64,000 bases of DNA from Trematomus loennbergii (taxonomy: Eukaryota; Chordata; Actinopteri; Perciformes; Nototheniidae): the NCBI GenBank assembly GCA_012861695.1, contig JAAOOA010000060.1, positions 2,324,071 to 2,388,070 of the forward strand, read 5' to 3'. The notes beneath the pieces were generated by a model, which was given only the letters and a program-made list of their open reading frames with translations, was not told the origin of the DNA and did no database searches. Position 1 is the first letter of the stretch, and every line of letters begins with the position of its first letter. The position numbers were made by a program, and so were the translations under genes. Below, piece by piece: positions 11,522 through 22,590 of this stretch.

Positions 11522-11555
11522 GTTTATAGTTTGTGTCGTTCATGTGATGTTCCAG

Positions 11556-11784
11556 CTGCTGGAGGACCACATCGTCACTTTTGTGAAGAGCGAGCTGAAG
11601 AAGATCCAGAAGGCTCTGAGTTCAGATTACCCAGAATACTTAGAGAGTCAGAGTGAGGATGAGGAGGTGTTGGAGGCTGAGGATGAAGAGCAGAGGAGGA
11701 GCAGAAGAGAAGCATTTCTGAACATCACACTGCACTTCCTGAGGAGCATGAAGCAGGAGGAGCTGGCTGACTGTCTGCAGAGCA
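11556..11784 (+). pseudogene. NLRC3-like alpha-helical exon upstream of FISNA
   Basis: The acceptor gatgttccag and donor gtaaga bound a 229-bp open exon. It encodes LLEDHIVTFVKSELKKIQKA, then an acidic stretch (EDEEVLEAEDEEQRR) and FLRSMKQEELADCLQS. This segment joins the linker exon to the FISNA domain in fish NLRC3-like proteins. Phase matches both neighbours. The exon itself is intact. Confidence 0.85.
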
Positions 11785-11928
11785 GTAAGAGGTTTCTATA
11801 AAGATTTAACACTCTGGATAAATGTCTCATCTACTGATGTCTCAAGGGACCAACATATATCCATATTTTAATCAGAGAACCAGAGTTACAGTGGGACCAA
11901 ATTATCTTTTTGTTGTGTGTTCTTTCAG

Positions 11929-12172
11929 AAACCTTTGCTGGAGTTTGTCAGCGTAAACTTAAGTCCACCCTGAAGGAGAAGTTCCAGTGTGTGTTTGAGG
12001 GCATTGCTAAAGCAGGAAAGCCAACCCTTCTGAACCAGATCTACACAGAGCTCTACATCACAGAGGGGGGGTCTGCAGAGGTCAATGATGAACATGAGGT
12101 CAGACAGATTGAAACAGCATCCAGGAGACCAAACAGACCAGAAACACCCATCAGACAAGAAGACCTCTTTAA
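11929..12172 (+). pseudogene. NLRC3-like FISNA exon, 5' part
   Basis: After the acceptor tctttcag the frame encodes VCQRKLKSTLKEKFQCVFEG, then AKAGKPTLLNQIYTELYITE and EVRQIETASRRPNRPETPIR. This is the fish-specific NACHT-associated (FISNA) domain. At QEDLF the exon is cut by a 644-bp TTAA-flanked insertion. The other half starts at 12821. In related genes FISNA and NACHT are encoded in one large exon. Confidence 0.85.
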
Positions 12173-12816
12173 CCTGTTAAGCCCCGAGCTGTTTTTCATG
12201 TTTCAGGCTCGAAAATGACATGCCCAAAACAAATGACTACAACTTCACTTCTAAAAGGGTATATGAATAATTTCTTTTATCAAAGCAAGGTTACATCTGT
12301 GAGTTGGATGTAGAAGTGTCAGAATCAATATAGATTCTTCTCAGTCAGAGTAAATTCAGATGGAACATAGTAAAAAAAGGTAAATTCTTACCTCCGCCTA
12401 CAAAAAACCCTTACTTATAGTGAAAACCACCCTTGGATGATGGGATAGTAGACTAAAAGCTTTAGGAATCCAAACTATAACATATAATAAGTACCCTGTA
12501 TCAAGATTGAGGCAAAACAAGTTAAATTTGACCTTTTTAGAGAGATTTAGCAAAAAAAAGTTCCAGGCGGAATAGGCTTTCGGCATTTGGGTATATCTGG
12601 TTCCATCAGTGCCATTTGACCTTTTTCAGGTACCAGACTATAAAAATGATGTATTACATTGAATTATCACCATAGGTATTCAATGCATTAAAATAAAAAA
12701 AATTAAATAAAAAAAATTAATAAAAAATAAAAATATTAAAAAAAAAACTTTTTTTTTTTTTTTATTTGTGGAGAAAAAAAAAAGACCCGCCGACGGGGGC
12801 GTTGGGGCTTAACAGG
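12173..12816. mobile_element. piggyBac-type MITE inserted in the FISNA/NACHT exon
   Basis: The host exon reads ...gacctc-TTAA-agcctcactgg..., and the insert carries TTAA on each side (12169-12172 and 12817-12820). Its ends are perfect inverted repeats: cctgttaagcccc at the left and ggggcttaacagg at the right. Its left ~200 bp match the ends of the elements at 8859, 57472 and (inverted) 33127. It has no coding capacity and contains long A and T runs near 12690-12780. Transposition in trans by a piggyBac transposase related to the remnant at 30643-31005 is likely. Confidence 0.88.
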
Positions 12817-12820
12817 TTAA

Positions 12821-14408
12821 AGCCTCACTGGAAGAGATGCACCAATCAGAGTGATGACAAAGGGCGTGGCTGGCATTGGGAAAACAGTCTTAACACAGAA
12901 GTTCACTCTGGACTGGGCTGAAGGCAAAGCCAACCAGGACATCCAGTTCATATTTCCATTCACCTTCAGAGAGCTGAATGTGGTGAGAGAGAACAAGTAC
13001 AGCTTGGTGGAACTTGTTCATCACTTCTTCACTGAAACCAGAGACGCAGGAATCTGCAGGTTTGATCAGTTCCCGGTTTGTCATCTTTGACGGTCAGGAT
13101 GAGTGTCGACTTACTCTGGACTTCCTCAACACTGAGATCCTGACTGATGTCACAGAGTCCACCTCAGTGGATGTGCTGCTGACAAACCTCATCAGGGGGA
13201 AGCTGCTTCCCTCTGCTCACCTCTGGATAACCACCCGACCTGCAGCAGCCAATCAGATCCCTCCTGAGTGTGTGAACATGGTGACAGAGGTCCGAGGGTT
13301 CACTGACCCACAGAAGGAGGAGTACTTCAGGAAGAGAATCAGAGATCAGGAGCAGGCCGGCACCATCATCTCCCACATCAAGACCTCACGAAGCCTCCAC
13401 ATCATGTGCCACATCCCAGTCTTCTGCTGGATCTCTGCTTCAGTTCTGGAGGAGGTGTTGAAAACCAGAGAGGGAGGAGAGCTGCCCAAGACCCTGACTG
13501 AGATGTACATCCACTTCCTGGTGGTTCAGTCCAAGTGAAGATCATCAAGTATGATGGAGGAGCTGCGACCGATCCACACTGGAGTCCAGAGAGCAGGAAG
13601 ATGATGGAGACTCTGGGAAAACTGGCTTTTGAGCAGCTGCAGGAAGGCAACCGATCTTCTATGAGTCCGACCTGACAGAGTGTGGCATCGATATCAGAGC
13701 AGCCTCAGTGTACTCAGGAGTGTTCACACAGGTCTTTAGAGAGGAGAGAGCACTGTACCAGGACAAGGTTCTGCTTCATCCATCTGAGCGTCAGGAGTTT
13801 CTGGCTGCTCTTCATGTCCATCTGACCTTCATCAACTCTGGAGTCAACCTGCTGTCAAAAGAACCAACAACCTCCCAGCAGTCTGAAATAAACCTGAACT
13901 AATACATCTCTACCAGAGTGCTGTGGACCAGGCCTTACAGAGTCCAAACGGACACCTGGACTTGTTACTGCGCTTCCTCCTGGGTCTTTCTCTGCAGACC
14001 AATCAGAAACTCCTACGAGGCCTGCTGAGACAGACAGGAAGTGGCTTTAATAACATTCAGAACTGCTACGAGGCCTGCTGACACAGACAGGAAGTGGCTC
14101 AGAGACAATCAGGAAACAGTCCAGTACATAAAGAAGAAGATAGAAGAGGACTGTCTGCAGAGAGAAGCATCAACCTGTTCCACTGTCTGAATGAACTGAA
14201 TGATCGTTCTCTAGTGGAGGAGATCCAACGGTCCCTGAGTTCAGGAAGTCTCTCCGCAGATAATCTGTCTCCTGCTCAGTGGTCAGCTCTGGTCTTCATC
14301 TTACTGTCATCAGGAAAAGATCTGGATGTGTTTGACCTGCAAAATACTCTGCTTCAGAGGAGGCTCTTCTGAGCTGCTGCCAGTGGTCAAAGCCTCCAAC
14401 AAAGCTCT
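12821..14408 (+). pseudogene. NLRC3-like NACHT and winged-helix exon, 3' part, frameshifted
   Basis: The NACHT NTPase region of a fish NLRC3-like innate immune sensor. Seen in order: Walker A GVAGIGKT (near 12864), [12 protein letters not shown], the NACHT signature FTFRELNV, Walker B-like FDGQDECR (near 13086; normally FDGLDECR), WITTRPAAA (sensor region), [25 protein letters not shown] and LTEMYIHFL. Further on come YSGVFTQVF, EFLAALHVHLTF and LSPAQWSALVFILL. The frame changes near 12830, 13078, 13535, 13652 and 13796. A local duplication and more shifts lie at 13890-14095. The donor gtaagt at 14409 is intact. No full-length protein is possible. Confidence 0.9.
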
Positions 14409-14494
14409 GTAAGTACAGAGATCATTTGATTTAGTGAATCAGTTTTAACAAACTGCTGTCTTCTGAATAACTGTTGTCCTCATCGTCTCTTCAG

Positions 14495-14664
14495 GCTGAG
14501 TGGCTGTAAGCTGTCAGAGAGAAGCTGTGAAGCTCTGTCCTCAGTCCTCAGCTCCCAGTCTCTAGTCTGAGAGAGCTGGACCTGAGTAACAACACCTGCA
14601 GGATTCAGGAGTGAAGCTGCTGTCTGTTGGACTGGAGAATCCACACTGTGAATTGGACTCTCAG
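14495..14664 (+). pseudogene. NLRC3-like LRR exon 1
   Basis: The acceptor ctcttcag is followed by sequence encoding [21 protein letters not shown] diverged LRELDLSNN-type core follows, then a gtcaga donor. It is a ribonuclease-inhibitor-type leucine-rich repeat exon, the ligand-sensing end of NLR proteins. Single-base losses in the middle (near 14563 and 14592) break the frame. Confidence 0.8.
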
Positions 14665-15304
14665 GTCAGAGCACAGAACAGTTTAACTTAGCCAGCAATA
14701 AAAGTCAATACCAACATCAGCCATGTTGCTGTGCTGTGGGAATACCATCACTCACATCCGTATCTTTTTAATGCAACATGTTAACATGCATCATATTTTG
14801 GTTAGCTACAAACTGACGTTACTTCAGCAAAAGCCTTAGCTCGTTTGTTTTATAAACAACATCAATTTATGTATCAATGTAAAACCACATCTGACAATCA
14901 GGGCGTCTATTCTATACATTTTGTTGTGCCCGTCCGCAGAAAAAATTGTTTCGTTTTTAAATTAATAAACAATTAAACATCTTAAACTGTAATTTCTGCG
15001 TCTACACAGGGCTTTCACGCTGCCCTTTAATTAGCTGTTCTGAAAAAACGGTCCCTGGTTAAACCTGTCTTATATTTCTCTGAACTATCAGCTCCAGGTA
15101 CGTTAACCAGCCTCTCTCAGCTCAGGATTTCTTAGTGTCCACCTATTCAGGAATTTCAATGTAAAAATATTTGAAGTATTTTGTTAGATTATGTTTTAGG
15201 ATCTGTTGAAATTAATTTGTTCACTTACATATCATATATTTTCTAGTGTTATTTGTTTTAAACACAAATGTTGTTTCTCTTTTTATTCATTCTGTTCTCT
15301 TCAG

Positions 15305-15495
15305 GCTGAGTGTCTGTAACCTGTCAGAGAGAAGCTGTGAAGCTCTGTCCTCAATCCTCAGCTCTGTCCTCAATCCTCAGCTCCCAGTCCTCTAGTCTGA
15401 GAGACCTGGACATGAGTAACAACAACCTGCAGGATTCAGGAGTGAAGCTGCTGTCTGCTGGACTGGAGAGTCCACACTGAACTGAAGACTCTCAG
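15305..15495 (+). pseudogene. NLRC3-like LRR exon 2
   Basis: Same exon type as at 14495 (acceptor tctcttcag, donor gtcaga). It has an internal duplication of agctctgtcctcaatcctc near 15350-15380, and a two-base loss near 15477 brings a stop into frame. The intron after it (gtcagagcacagaacagttt...) matches the intron after LRR exon 1, so exon and flank were duplicated together. Confidence 0.8.
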
Positions 15496-16421
15496 GTCAG
15501 AGCACAGAACAGTTTGACTTAGCCAGCAATAAAAGTCAATACCAACATCAGCCATGCTGTTTTGGTGTGGGAATAGCGTCAATGATTACATCATTGTAGT
15601 GAAATGAGGCACGATAAATGTGTCACAATTCTCAAAATGACTCCAGGCACGACCTTCTTTAAAGCTTCTAAAATGAGCTTTCATCATTAATGATTTGGGC
15701 AGCTCTTATTGGCTGAAGCGTTTGACCTCCTGAACTCATTTGGGTAGGAGTCAGCAGTGATGCAGGCGTTGTACACAATCGTTAAGAGAGAGGAAGCTGA
15801 GCTGGAGGCAAAGCTCTCTATTTACCAGTCCGTCTGCGATCAACCCTTACTCACCGTCATGAGCTTTAGGTAGTCACTGAAAGGATGAGACCACAGATAC
15901 AAGCAGTCTAAATGAGCGTCAGATTAAAGCTTCTTCTGTTGGCTGACTGGGCCTCAGAGATTGGGTGAGGAGCTCTGAAGAGACAGAACATGCTGAGTGA
16001 TTTAATTTGTGTCCTGGGACGCCTCAGGACCAGCCAGCAGGAGCTGAGGCGGGGCTGGTTAGACACCTTTTCATTATTTTGTATACATTTATCTCCACAA
16101 TGAGTAGCCCTGATAGGCCACACTGTGAGACGATCTACCTGGTGGTGTTGGAGGTCTGATGTCCAAACTCTAGTAGAGTGTGTCAGCTGCAGATCTTCTT
16201 GTAGTCATCTCTCTGCTTTGTTCACATTATTCTCTATTGCTTAATTTTATGATCTGTTCATATCAATAAGACCCTTACCATGACTGTCCAGTTGAATTGT
16301 GAAGCAGTGACTGGAGTTTTAGGTGTAGAGATTACCCAGAGGTGATGCAGTAATAAGCCCTGCCCCCCTCTTCCAGTCCTGGACCCTCAGATTATCTGAC
16401 GGCTTGTTTGTGTGTCTGCAG
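15496..16421. other. NLR intron, no further gene seen
   Basis: The first ~70 bp repeat the start of the preceding LRR intron. The rest shows no recognisable exon or complete transposon. An open frame at 15908-16123 on the minus strand has no recognisable content. Confidence 0.5.
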
Positions 16422-16574
16422 GGTGTCAGGCTGTCTGATCACAGAGAAAGGCTGTGATGCTCTGGCCTCAGCTTTAAACCCCTCCCATCTGAGAGAGCTG
16501 GACCTGAGCTACAATCATCCAGGAGACTCAGGGGGGAGGCTGCTGTCTGCTGGACTGGACACGCTCAGGTATGG
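16422..16574 (+). pseudogene. NLRC3-like last LRR exon, 5' part
   Basis: The acceptor gtgtctgcag is followed by a frame encoding [20 protein letters not shown], then [17 protein letters not shown] and [12 protein letters not shown]. This is the final LRR exon type of fish NLRC3-like genes. At the tail, codon-by-codon reading stops at 16574 where an ~8.9-kb inverted-repeat element begins. The reading frame resumes at 25441. Confidence 0.85.
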
Positions 16575-16746
16575 CAACCCGGTATCACGGCAAGACGTGA
16601 AAATGTGACGATTCACAACGCTGGGAGACGTGAAGATGTTACCAATTTGTCCCTTCAAACGTGACAGCTACACGGTATTGTTAACATGGCCCATCAGTGC
16701 AGAAATACTCTGATGTTGACAAGCAAGCCTCTATAATGATAATAAT

Positions 16747-16764
16747 AGATAGATAGATAGATAA
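16747..16764. repeat. (GATA)n microsatellite in left arm, mirrored at 25260-25281
   Basis: A short tagatagatagataga run near 16747-16764 corresponds on the opposite arm to tctatctatctatctatcta near 25260. The repeat number differs between arms, which fits slippage after the arms formed. Confidence 0.7.
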
Positions 16765-17279
16765 TGATGATAATGAAACGCTATAGTATTATGGAGGTTA
16801 TTCCCTATCTTTATTCAAGAGCGTGGTCTTTCAATTTGAGAGCATAATTTATTGATTTCACGTTCAGATTTGTATTTATTTCGATCAAACCCTGTCCTCG
16901 CACTCAAATACCGCCTGCTTGCGCTTAGATCTGCTCTGCTTTTGATCAAACGGTACGCTTGCACTCAGATATATTGCTGCTTGCACAGATTTCCTGTTTT
17001 CCAGTTTAAAACCTTCTCCTCGCACTTCTGTGCGCTCGTCAAATGTCTGCTCTCAGATATCTGCTCCGCGCTTGGATTTCAAAATCCCTCAACCAATAGG
17101 AGGCCAGGTGAAGTATTGTCTCCTTGTGGGCCCGTTCGCTTTACTTATTAGAGCGTCCCGTAAGCGCGGTTACTCTTTAACCAGGTTTATCAACTCCCGC
17201 CCTCCACGGCTTTATTAAATGTAGGCTACCTACTTCTATGAGGGGCCGTACAGGCCGTAATTCATACTGGTCCTCTCAC

Positions 17280-17600
17280 GCACATACATTCTCCTTTTAC
17301 ATACATATATTTTCACTCTTACACACATATATTCTCCTTTTACATACATACATTTTCACTCTTACATACATACATTCTCCTTTTACATACATACATTTTC
17401 ACTCTCACACGTATATATTTACACTCACACATTCATACATTCTGCTCTCATATTATCATATTTCAATGCACACATTCATACATTGTCACTCACACATTTA
17501 TAAGTTTTTCACTCACACATTTTTATATTTTGTTCTCATATTCATATATTTTAATGCTCATTTTTATACATTTTGCTCTCATGCACATTCATTCAATGTT
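17280..17600. repeat. Imperfect minisatellite (acatacatt-type) in left arm
   Basis: Tandem degenerate units such as cattctccttttacatac and cattttcactcttacatac, about 18-30 bp each. The inverted counterpart is at 24250-24470 with fewer units. The open frame rich in His, Phe, Tyr and Ser is a product of this repeat. Confidence 0.75.
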
Positions 17601-17711
17601 TACATTTAATATTATAAATAATATATGCATGTATGAAGACAATATATGTATGCAAGAGAAGAATACATGTATGTGTGAGAGAGAGTATAGTGGAAACGGA
17701 AGGAGTGGTTG

Positions 17712-18717
17712 AAACGGAAGGCAGGTCATTATCGCGCTGTGATTGGCTCAGAAGGTCGAGCGGGGTGGGCTCATGTTCAGAACTTCTGATTCAAATCAAC
17801 ATGATGGAAGGAGATGAATCCGTGTATCTACGGACCATTTGTTTTTCTTTATTAAACAAGTAAACGGAAGAGTGTCTGCGAGGCGTTTTTGCTTTGCTTC
17901 CGCCCACACGCAATATACACCGGATTGTGTCAAGCTCCACGAGACGGCTCCGTTTACATCCAACCGCTGGAAAAGCTGCAGTACATATGCCGAACCTGTA
18001 CGTGGCGCTGTAACTTCCTCCACAAAAGCAGCAACTTCCTCCACAAAAGCAGCGAAGAAGAATGGTTGTCATGGCTGCACTTCTGTTTATTCTCCGCGGT
18101 GGGGGCGGAGGGAACCGTGCAGAGTTTTTCGCCGGTCATGTGTGTTGAAGTTTAAATCTTCATGCTTCCTCATGCAGCAGCTGATCCAGTAAGTAAACCC
18201 GACAGTAAAAATAAACATATTTATAACTAGTTTAGTTTGAGAGGTAATTAAAATAGCTAAGGGTGGTGATCTGACTTGAAGTGTGTGTTTTGCTCCCGCT
18301 GCATCACAGCCGGAGGAGCTGCGTGTCTCCGTCCTGTCAGATTAGACTTCACTCGCGTTTATGTTCATATCGAGATAAAGATAAATAATCTGAATTCAGT
18401 GTGCAGTGTACTTTTGCGGGGTGAGCAGCAGAGGTGGGGAGAGGCGGGGAGAGGCGGGGCTATGAAACGCATGACCGTATAGGCGACCCCACGGCCCCGT
18501 TGGACCCCCCAGAGCGCTCCGTTCCCAGATCTATCCACCTTTGGACCCGTTGTCGTTTGCGGGTCTGTTTCTACGTTTCTGTTACGGCGTCGTCGAGCTT
18601 AAAGGGCTATACGCATGAGAAATATGCGGATTCAACCCGTTTTCGTCCTCGTGGAGCCTACGCCTTAATGGTCTAATGGTCATTGGAGCGAGGGGGGAGG
18701 GGGAGGGGGGGGCCGCG
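17712..18717. other. Left-arm-only ~1-kb segment, CpG-rich
   Basis: The opposite arm joins ggttg directly to gaaactcgcgg, whereas here about 1 kb lies between. The segment is unlike its surroundings: CpG-containing, with a 21-bp direct tandem repeat (aacttcctccacaaaagcag..., two copies at about 18012-18053) and short ORFs on both strands that match nothing I recognise. It is either an insertion into the left arm or a segment deleted from the right. Confidence 0.6.
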
Positions 18718-20290
18718 AAACTCGCGGAAGTGATTTCAAAACAAAAGCACTCGTTTGTTTGGAACGTTGATAATATTATAAACAAGGGGAAACAAGGTGA
18801 ATTTAGCGATCACAACGAAAACGGCCAAGACACACATTGAGCCCAGAAAATGAATGTTATTAAGGACTGTAATGTAAATATAATAAGTCTATGTCTAAAA
18901 TGGACAACATTGTTAGGAGATTTAAACTATAGGCTACATCGATTCTGCACTGCATTCGCTCAGCCGTCTCTCCACTTTGTTTTTTCAAATCAGCTGCTCT
19001 TCATTTTTTTTTACAAATATTTTTTACCGCAAGTTCTTAATAAAACTGACACTGTTGGACTCGGTATTATTTTGACTGCTACCAACAATAAAATGAAGTA
19101 CTTTTTTTTTAGTAATCCTCTGTCAAAGTCCCCTCCTGAGTACTAGAATGCATGTTTCTCTACTATTTTGAATAAGCGTTTAAACACCTTTCTTCATGAG
19201 ACTTATATTGTTGGACAGAGTATTTTAAGAGGATGGTAGACATGATATCAGCACTACTGCAGCAGCAGCATTTTACACCATGCAAAATCTTTAGAGTCTG
19301 GCCTGGACAGCTGGTCTATCCTTCAGCAAAGTGACACACCCTTGTGACTCTTGTTGGCTGCTGTCTTTTAAAATATGATTATTTCTCTGCTCCTAGTTAA
19401 TTCCTCGCAGATTCTTCCACCAGTCCCAGTCATTGCATGTCAGAGCTTCGAAAAATGTGTCCAATTCAACTAAATGTTTTTTTGTGAGTGAAGGCCAGAG
19501 CTAAATTATAGATTGTTTGATTGTGTACGGTGAGAGAAAATAATTCCACATCCTCCTATGAAACTTTTTTTATTTACTTTTCCATTATACTTATACTTAC
19601 TTGTATTAGACAGGGTTCTTACGGTCATTAAAAACCTATATAATGATAATAAATACTGTATCGTATAGTAATGAAACGTAAAATGGCATTTAACTGACGA
19701 GGTATTTTGCTGGTGAGAGATTTTAGTTGCTTTAGCTGTAGAAGCTAGTAAGCCTACTATTGGATTTGTTTTAGAAAGGGACAACATGTTTCAGACCCTA
19801 TTTTCCTGTTCCATGTTAAAATAAACCATTTTCAGTGGTACCGCTGAGACAGAGTAATGTTTTTGGTCATGGAAAATTAGGTATAGGTCATGGAGAAGTC
19901 ATGGAGAAGCATTGGTGAAAAAGTGTATGAACCCTGATTAGAACATTTGCATGTTGAACTACATGCTGGATATCTTCCCCAGCCTCAAGGAAATACAATA
20001 AAATAAATGGATTCATAATTTTAAACAATTGATAAAAATGTATAAATTAATAATGTTTGGTGCAAACATTTCAAATTTAAATACAAAAGGAAAAAAAAGT
20101 TTACTTTTGAAATGATTTCTCACAAAAACCTTTCTAAATAGTAAATTATTAAAAAGCGTGTAGTCAATAGACGTTTTTCTGCCTAAAATAGTTGAAATTG
20201 AACGTAAACTATATCAAACACCACATCCATGGCAATTAACCCATTTTTGCCCGCTATTTGAATTGACTTTGGTTGAAGTTAATACAAATA

Positions 20291-20327
<37 letters not shown>

Positions 20328-20402
20328 CATATCATTGATGCAGTCTTTCTGAACACTTTTAAAATAAAATACTGCAAATGAAGAATATTTGTAACCCTTT
20401 AA

Positions 20403-21459
20403 CAGCCAGCGCCACCATTTGGTAGAGCTCATTTTGTGTCTTGATATCTTGTTGAAAAATAAATAAAAAAGTTTTACTCCATCTGATTCAGCCAGCTCTA
20501 CAATTTGGTTGACATGTTATGCACAAAACAACCTCTAGATGTCACTGTGGTTCGAATAGAAAGCCCTTCAGCTAGCTTCAACTTGTATTTATATATACAG
20601 TCTATGGCTTCAACTGAGAAAGTTGGCATGCTAAAAATCACTGCTGACGAAATCACTCTTTTTGGTCAACTTTTGTAAGGTAACCATGTCATTTTTGACA
20701 TATTTTAGTGTCAGAGCACTGAGTGAACATAATCAGATAACTTGATGCACAAAAAAGTTTTAACAAGGGTGTAATTATTTTTTTGAAAATATGCTCAACC
20801 AACCGGTCGAATTGGCCTTTTATGGTAAACTAGCAATATGACTTTTTCAGAGTTTCAGAGATGTTTTTCAATAAAATATGGTAAATAAATGGCTAGATTT
20901 GTGGTAATATTACTACATCTAGTACTGCCTTATGATTCTCAGAGTGAAAGAGTGATAATAATTCATAAAGCAGCTTTCATGCATGGCATTCAGCCCGAAG
21001 TTGCACACAGATGAGCAAGTTAGGCCAACACAGGATATAGACATTTGCTGTTAGGCCAGTGGTTTCTTGTTAGGCCAATTCAGCATATACAGTAAGATGA
21101 GCAAGTCTTTTTTTTATTATGAAAAACACTTAACATTACTTTTTTCCTTTTTTTACAATTATAATTTATTTTCTTTTATGAATATATCTATATATTGCTA
21201 ATTTTCCATAAAATAATATTTTTTATTTCAGTTTGTGTTTTATTTGAGTTTGATGCATACAAATACTGTACTGTATGATGATTGTTGAAAATGCACTTTT
21301 ACCATAGAAGGCCAGCTCGACCAGTTGGTAGTCTGGCTCAAAAAACAAAACTGTGTGGTCAGTCAAAAAAAAAGAAATGTGTTTGTGGTTAGTTGTGGCC
21401 CATTTGATAAAAAAATGCAAACAAATAATTGTTCCATAGCTTTTTTCTTGGTCTGGCAG
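20403..21459. mobile_element. TTAA-flanked element in the loop, with repeated inner motif
   Basis: The ends read TTAA-cagccagcgcc at 20399 and ggtctggcag-TTAA at 21463. Inside, the motif gccagctc-accatttggttga occurs at 20405 and 20491, in reverse at 20796-20817, and again at 21310. The 20796-20835 and 21290-21335 copies are inverted with respect to each other, including flanking ttttatggtaaa/ttttaccatagaa. The TTAA flank suggests a piggyBac or Kolobok type. There is no transposase. Confidence 0.5.
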
Positions 21460-22149
21460 TTAAAAGGTTCATGTTCTGCACAGATAGTGCCTTAACTTGA
21501 ATTTGAAAACACGTGGCAACTTTATTAATACAGCAGATGAAAAGATTTGTGGAAGGATAAATTCTTCATGGGCTTCAATGGCTCTCGAGATAAAGGGCGT
21601 TTTATGGTTGCTTGTATTATCCTCAGATAGTGGTTTGTTTAAATAACTAGTGACATTTTAATAAATATTGCAAAAAAGGGCATATATATAACCTGGCCGG
21701 CTTAACCAGTCTGTATTTCTTCAAGCACCACAAGATTCAGAGTTTATAAAGTAACTACACAGTAAAAGTACTTCATAGTACTTGTGGGGGTTTCACTAGT
21801 ACTGAGTCCAACAGGATCAATCTCACGAAGAACTAATGACAACAAAAAATAATTCCCTCATCAAACTTAGCAGAAGTGGCTTGCTTTTGTTCTCAGGAGG
21901 GGACTTTGACAGGGTATTTCTCAAAAATACACAGTAAAAGTACTTCAATGTATTGTTAGTAGCAGGCAAACTAATACCGAGTCCAACAGTGTCAGTTTTA
22001 TTAAGAACTTGTGGTAAAAAATATTTGTAAAAAAAAAATGAAGAGCAGCTGATTTGAAAAAACAACGTGGAGAGACGGCTGAGTGACCGCAGTGCAGAAT
22101 CGCTGTATAGTTTAAATCTCCGTACTACGGTGGCCCGGAAGTGCAAGAC

Positions 22150-22590
22150 ACCACAGTATTTCACAAAACACCACAGCATTTCAAAAACACAACAGCATTT
22201 CAGAAAACACCGCAGCATTTCAGAAAACGCTACACCATTTCAGAAAACACCACAGCATTTCAGAAAACACAACAGCATTTCACAAAACGCTGCAGCATTT
22301 CAGAAAACGCCGCAGCATTTCACAAAACACCGCAGCATTTCAGAAAACACCACAGCATTTCAGAAAACACAACAGCATTTCACAAAACGCTGCAGCATTT
22401 CAGAAAACGCCGCAGCATTTCACAAAACACCGCAGCATTTCACAAAACACCGCAGCATTTCACAAAACGCCGCAGCATTTCACAAAACACAACAGCATTT
22501 CACAAAACACAACAGCATTTCACAAAACGCCGCAGCATTTCAGAAAACACAACAGCATTTCAGAAAACACAACAGCATTTCACATTGGAC
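22150..22590. repeat. 20-bp minisatellite, ~22 units
   Basis: Head-to-tail units of cagcatttcagaaaacacca, with cag/cac and acacc/acgcc variants, keep an exact 20-bp spacing. Because 20 is not a multiple of 3 the array cycles through all frames every 60 bp. This produces two overlapping ~180-residue open frames that are not genes. Confidence 0.92.

Noticed and set aside
18585..18785. CpG-rich stretch as a host promoter
   Set aside because: It lies inside the foldback element, no following host exon was found, and there is no clear promoter motif.
22150..22590. CRISPR-like array
   Set aside because: Units are contiguous 20-bp tandem repeats without unique spacers, in a vertebrate genome.
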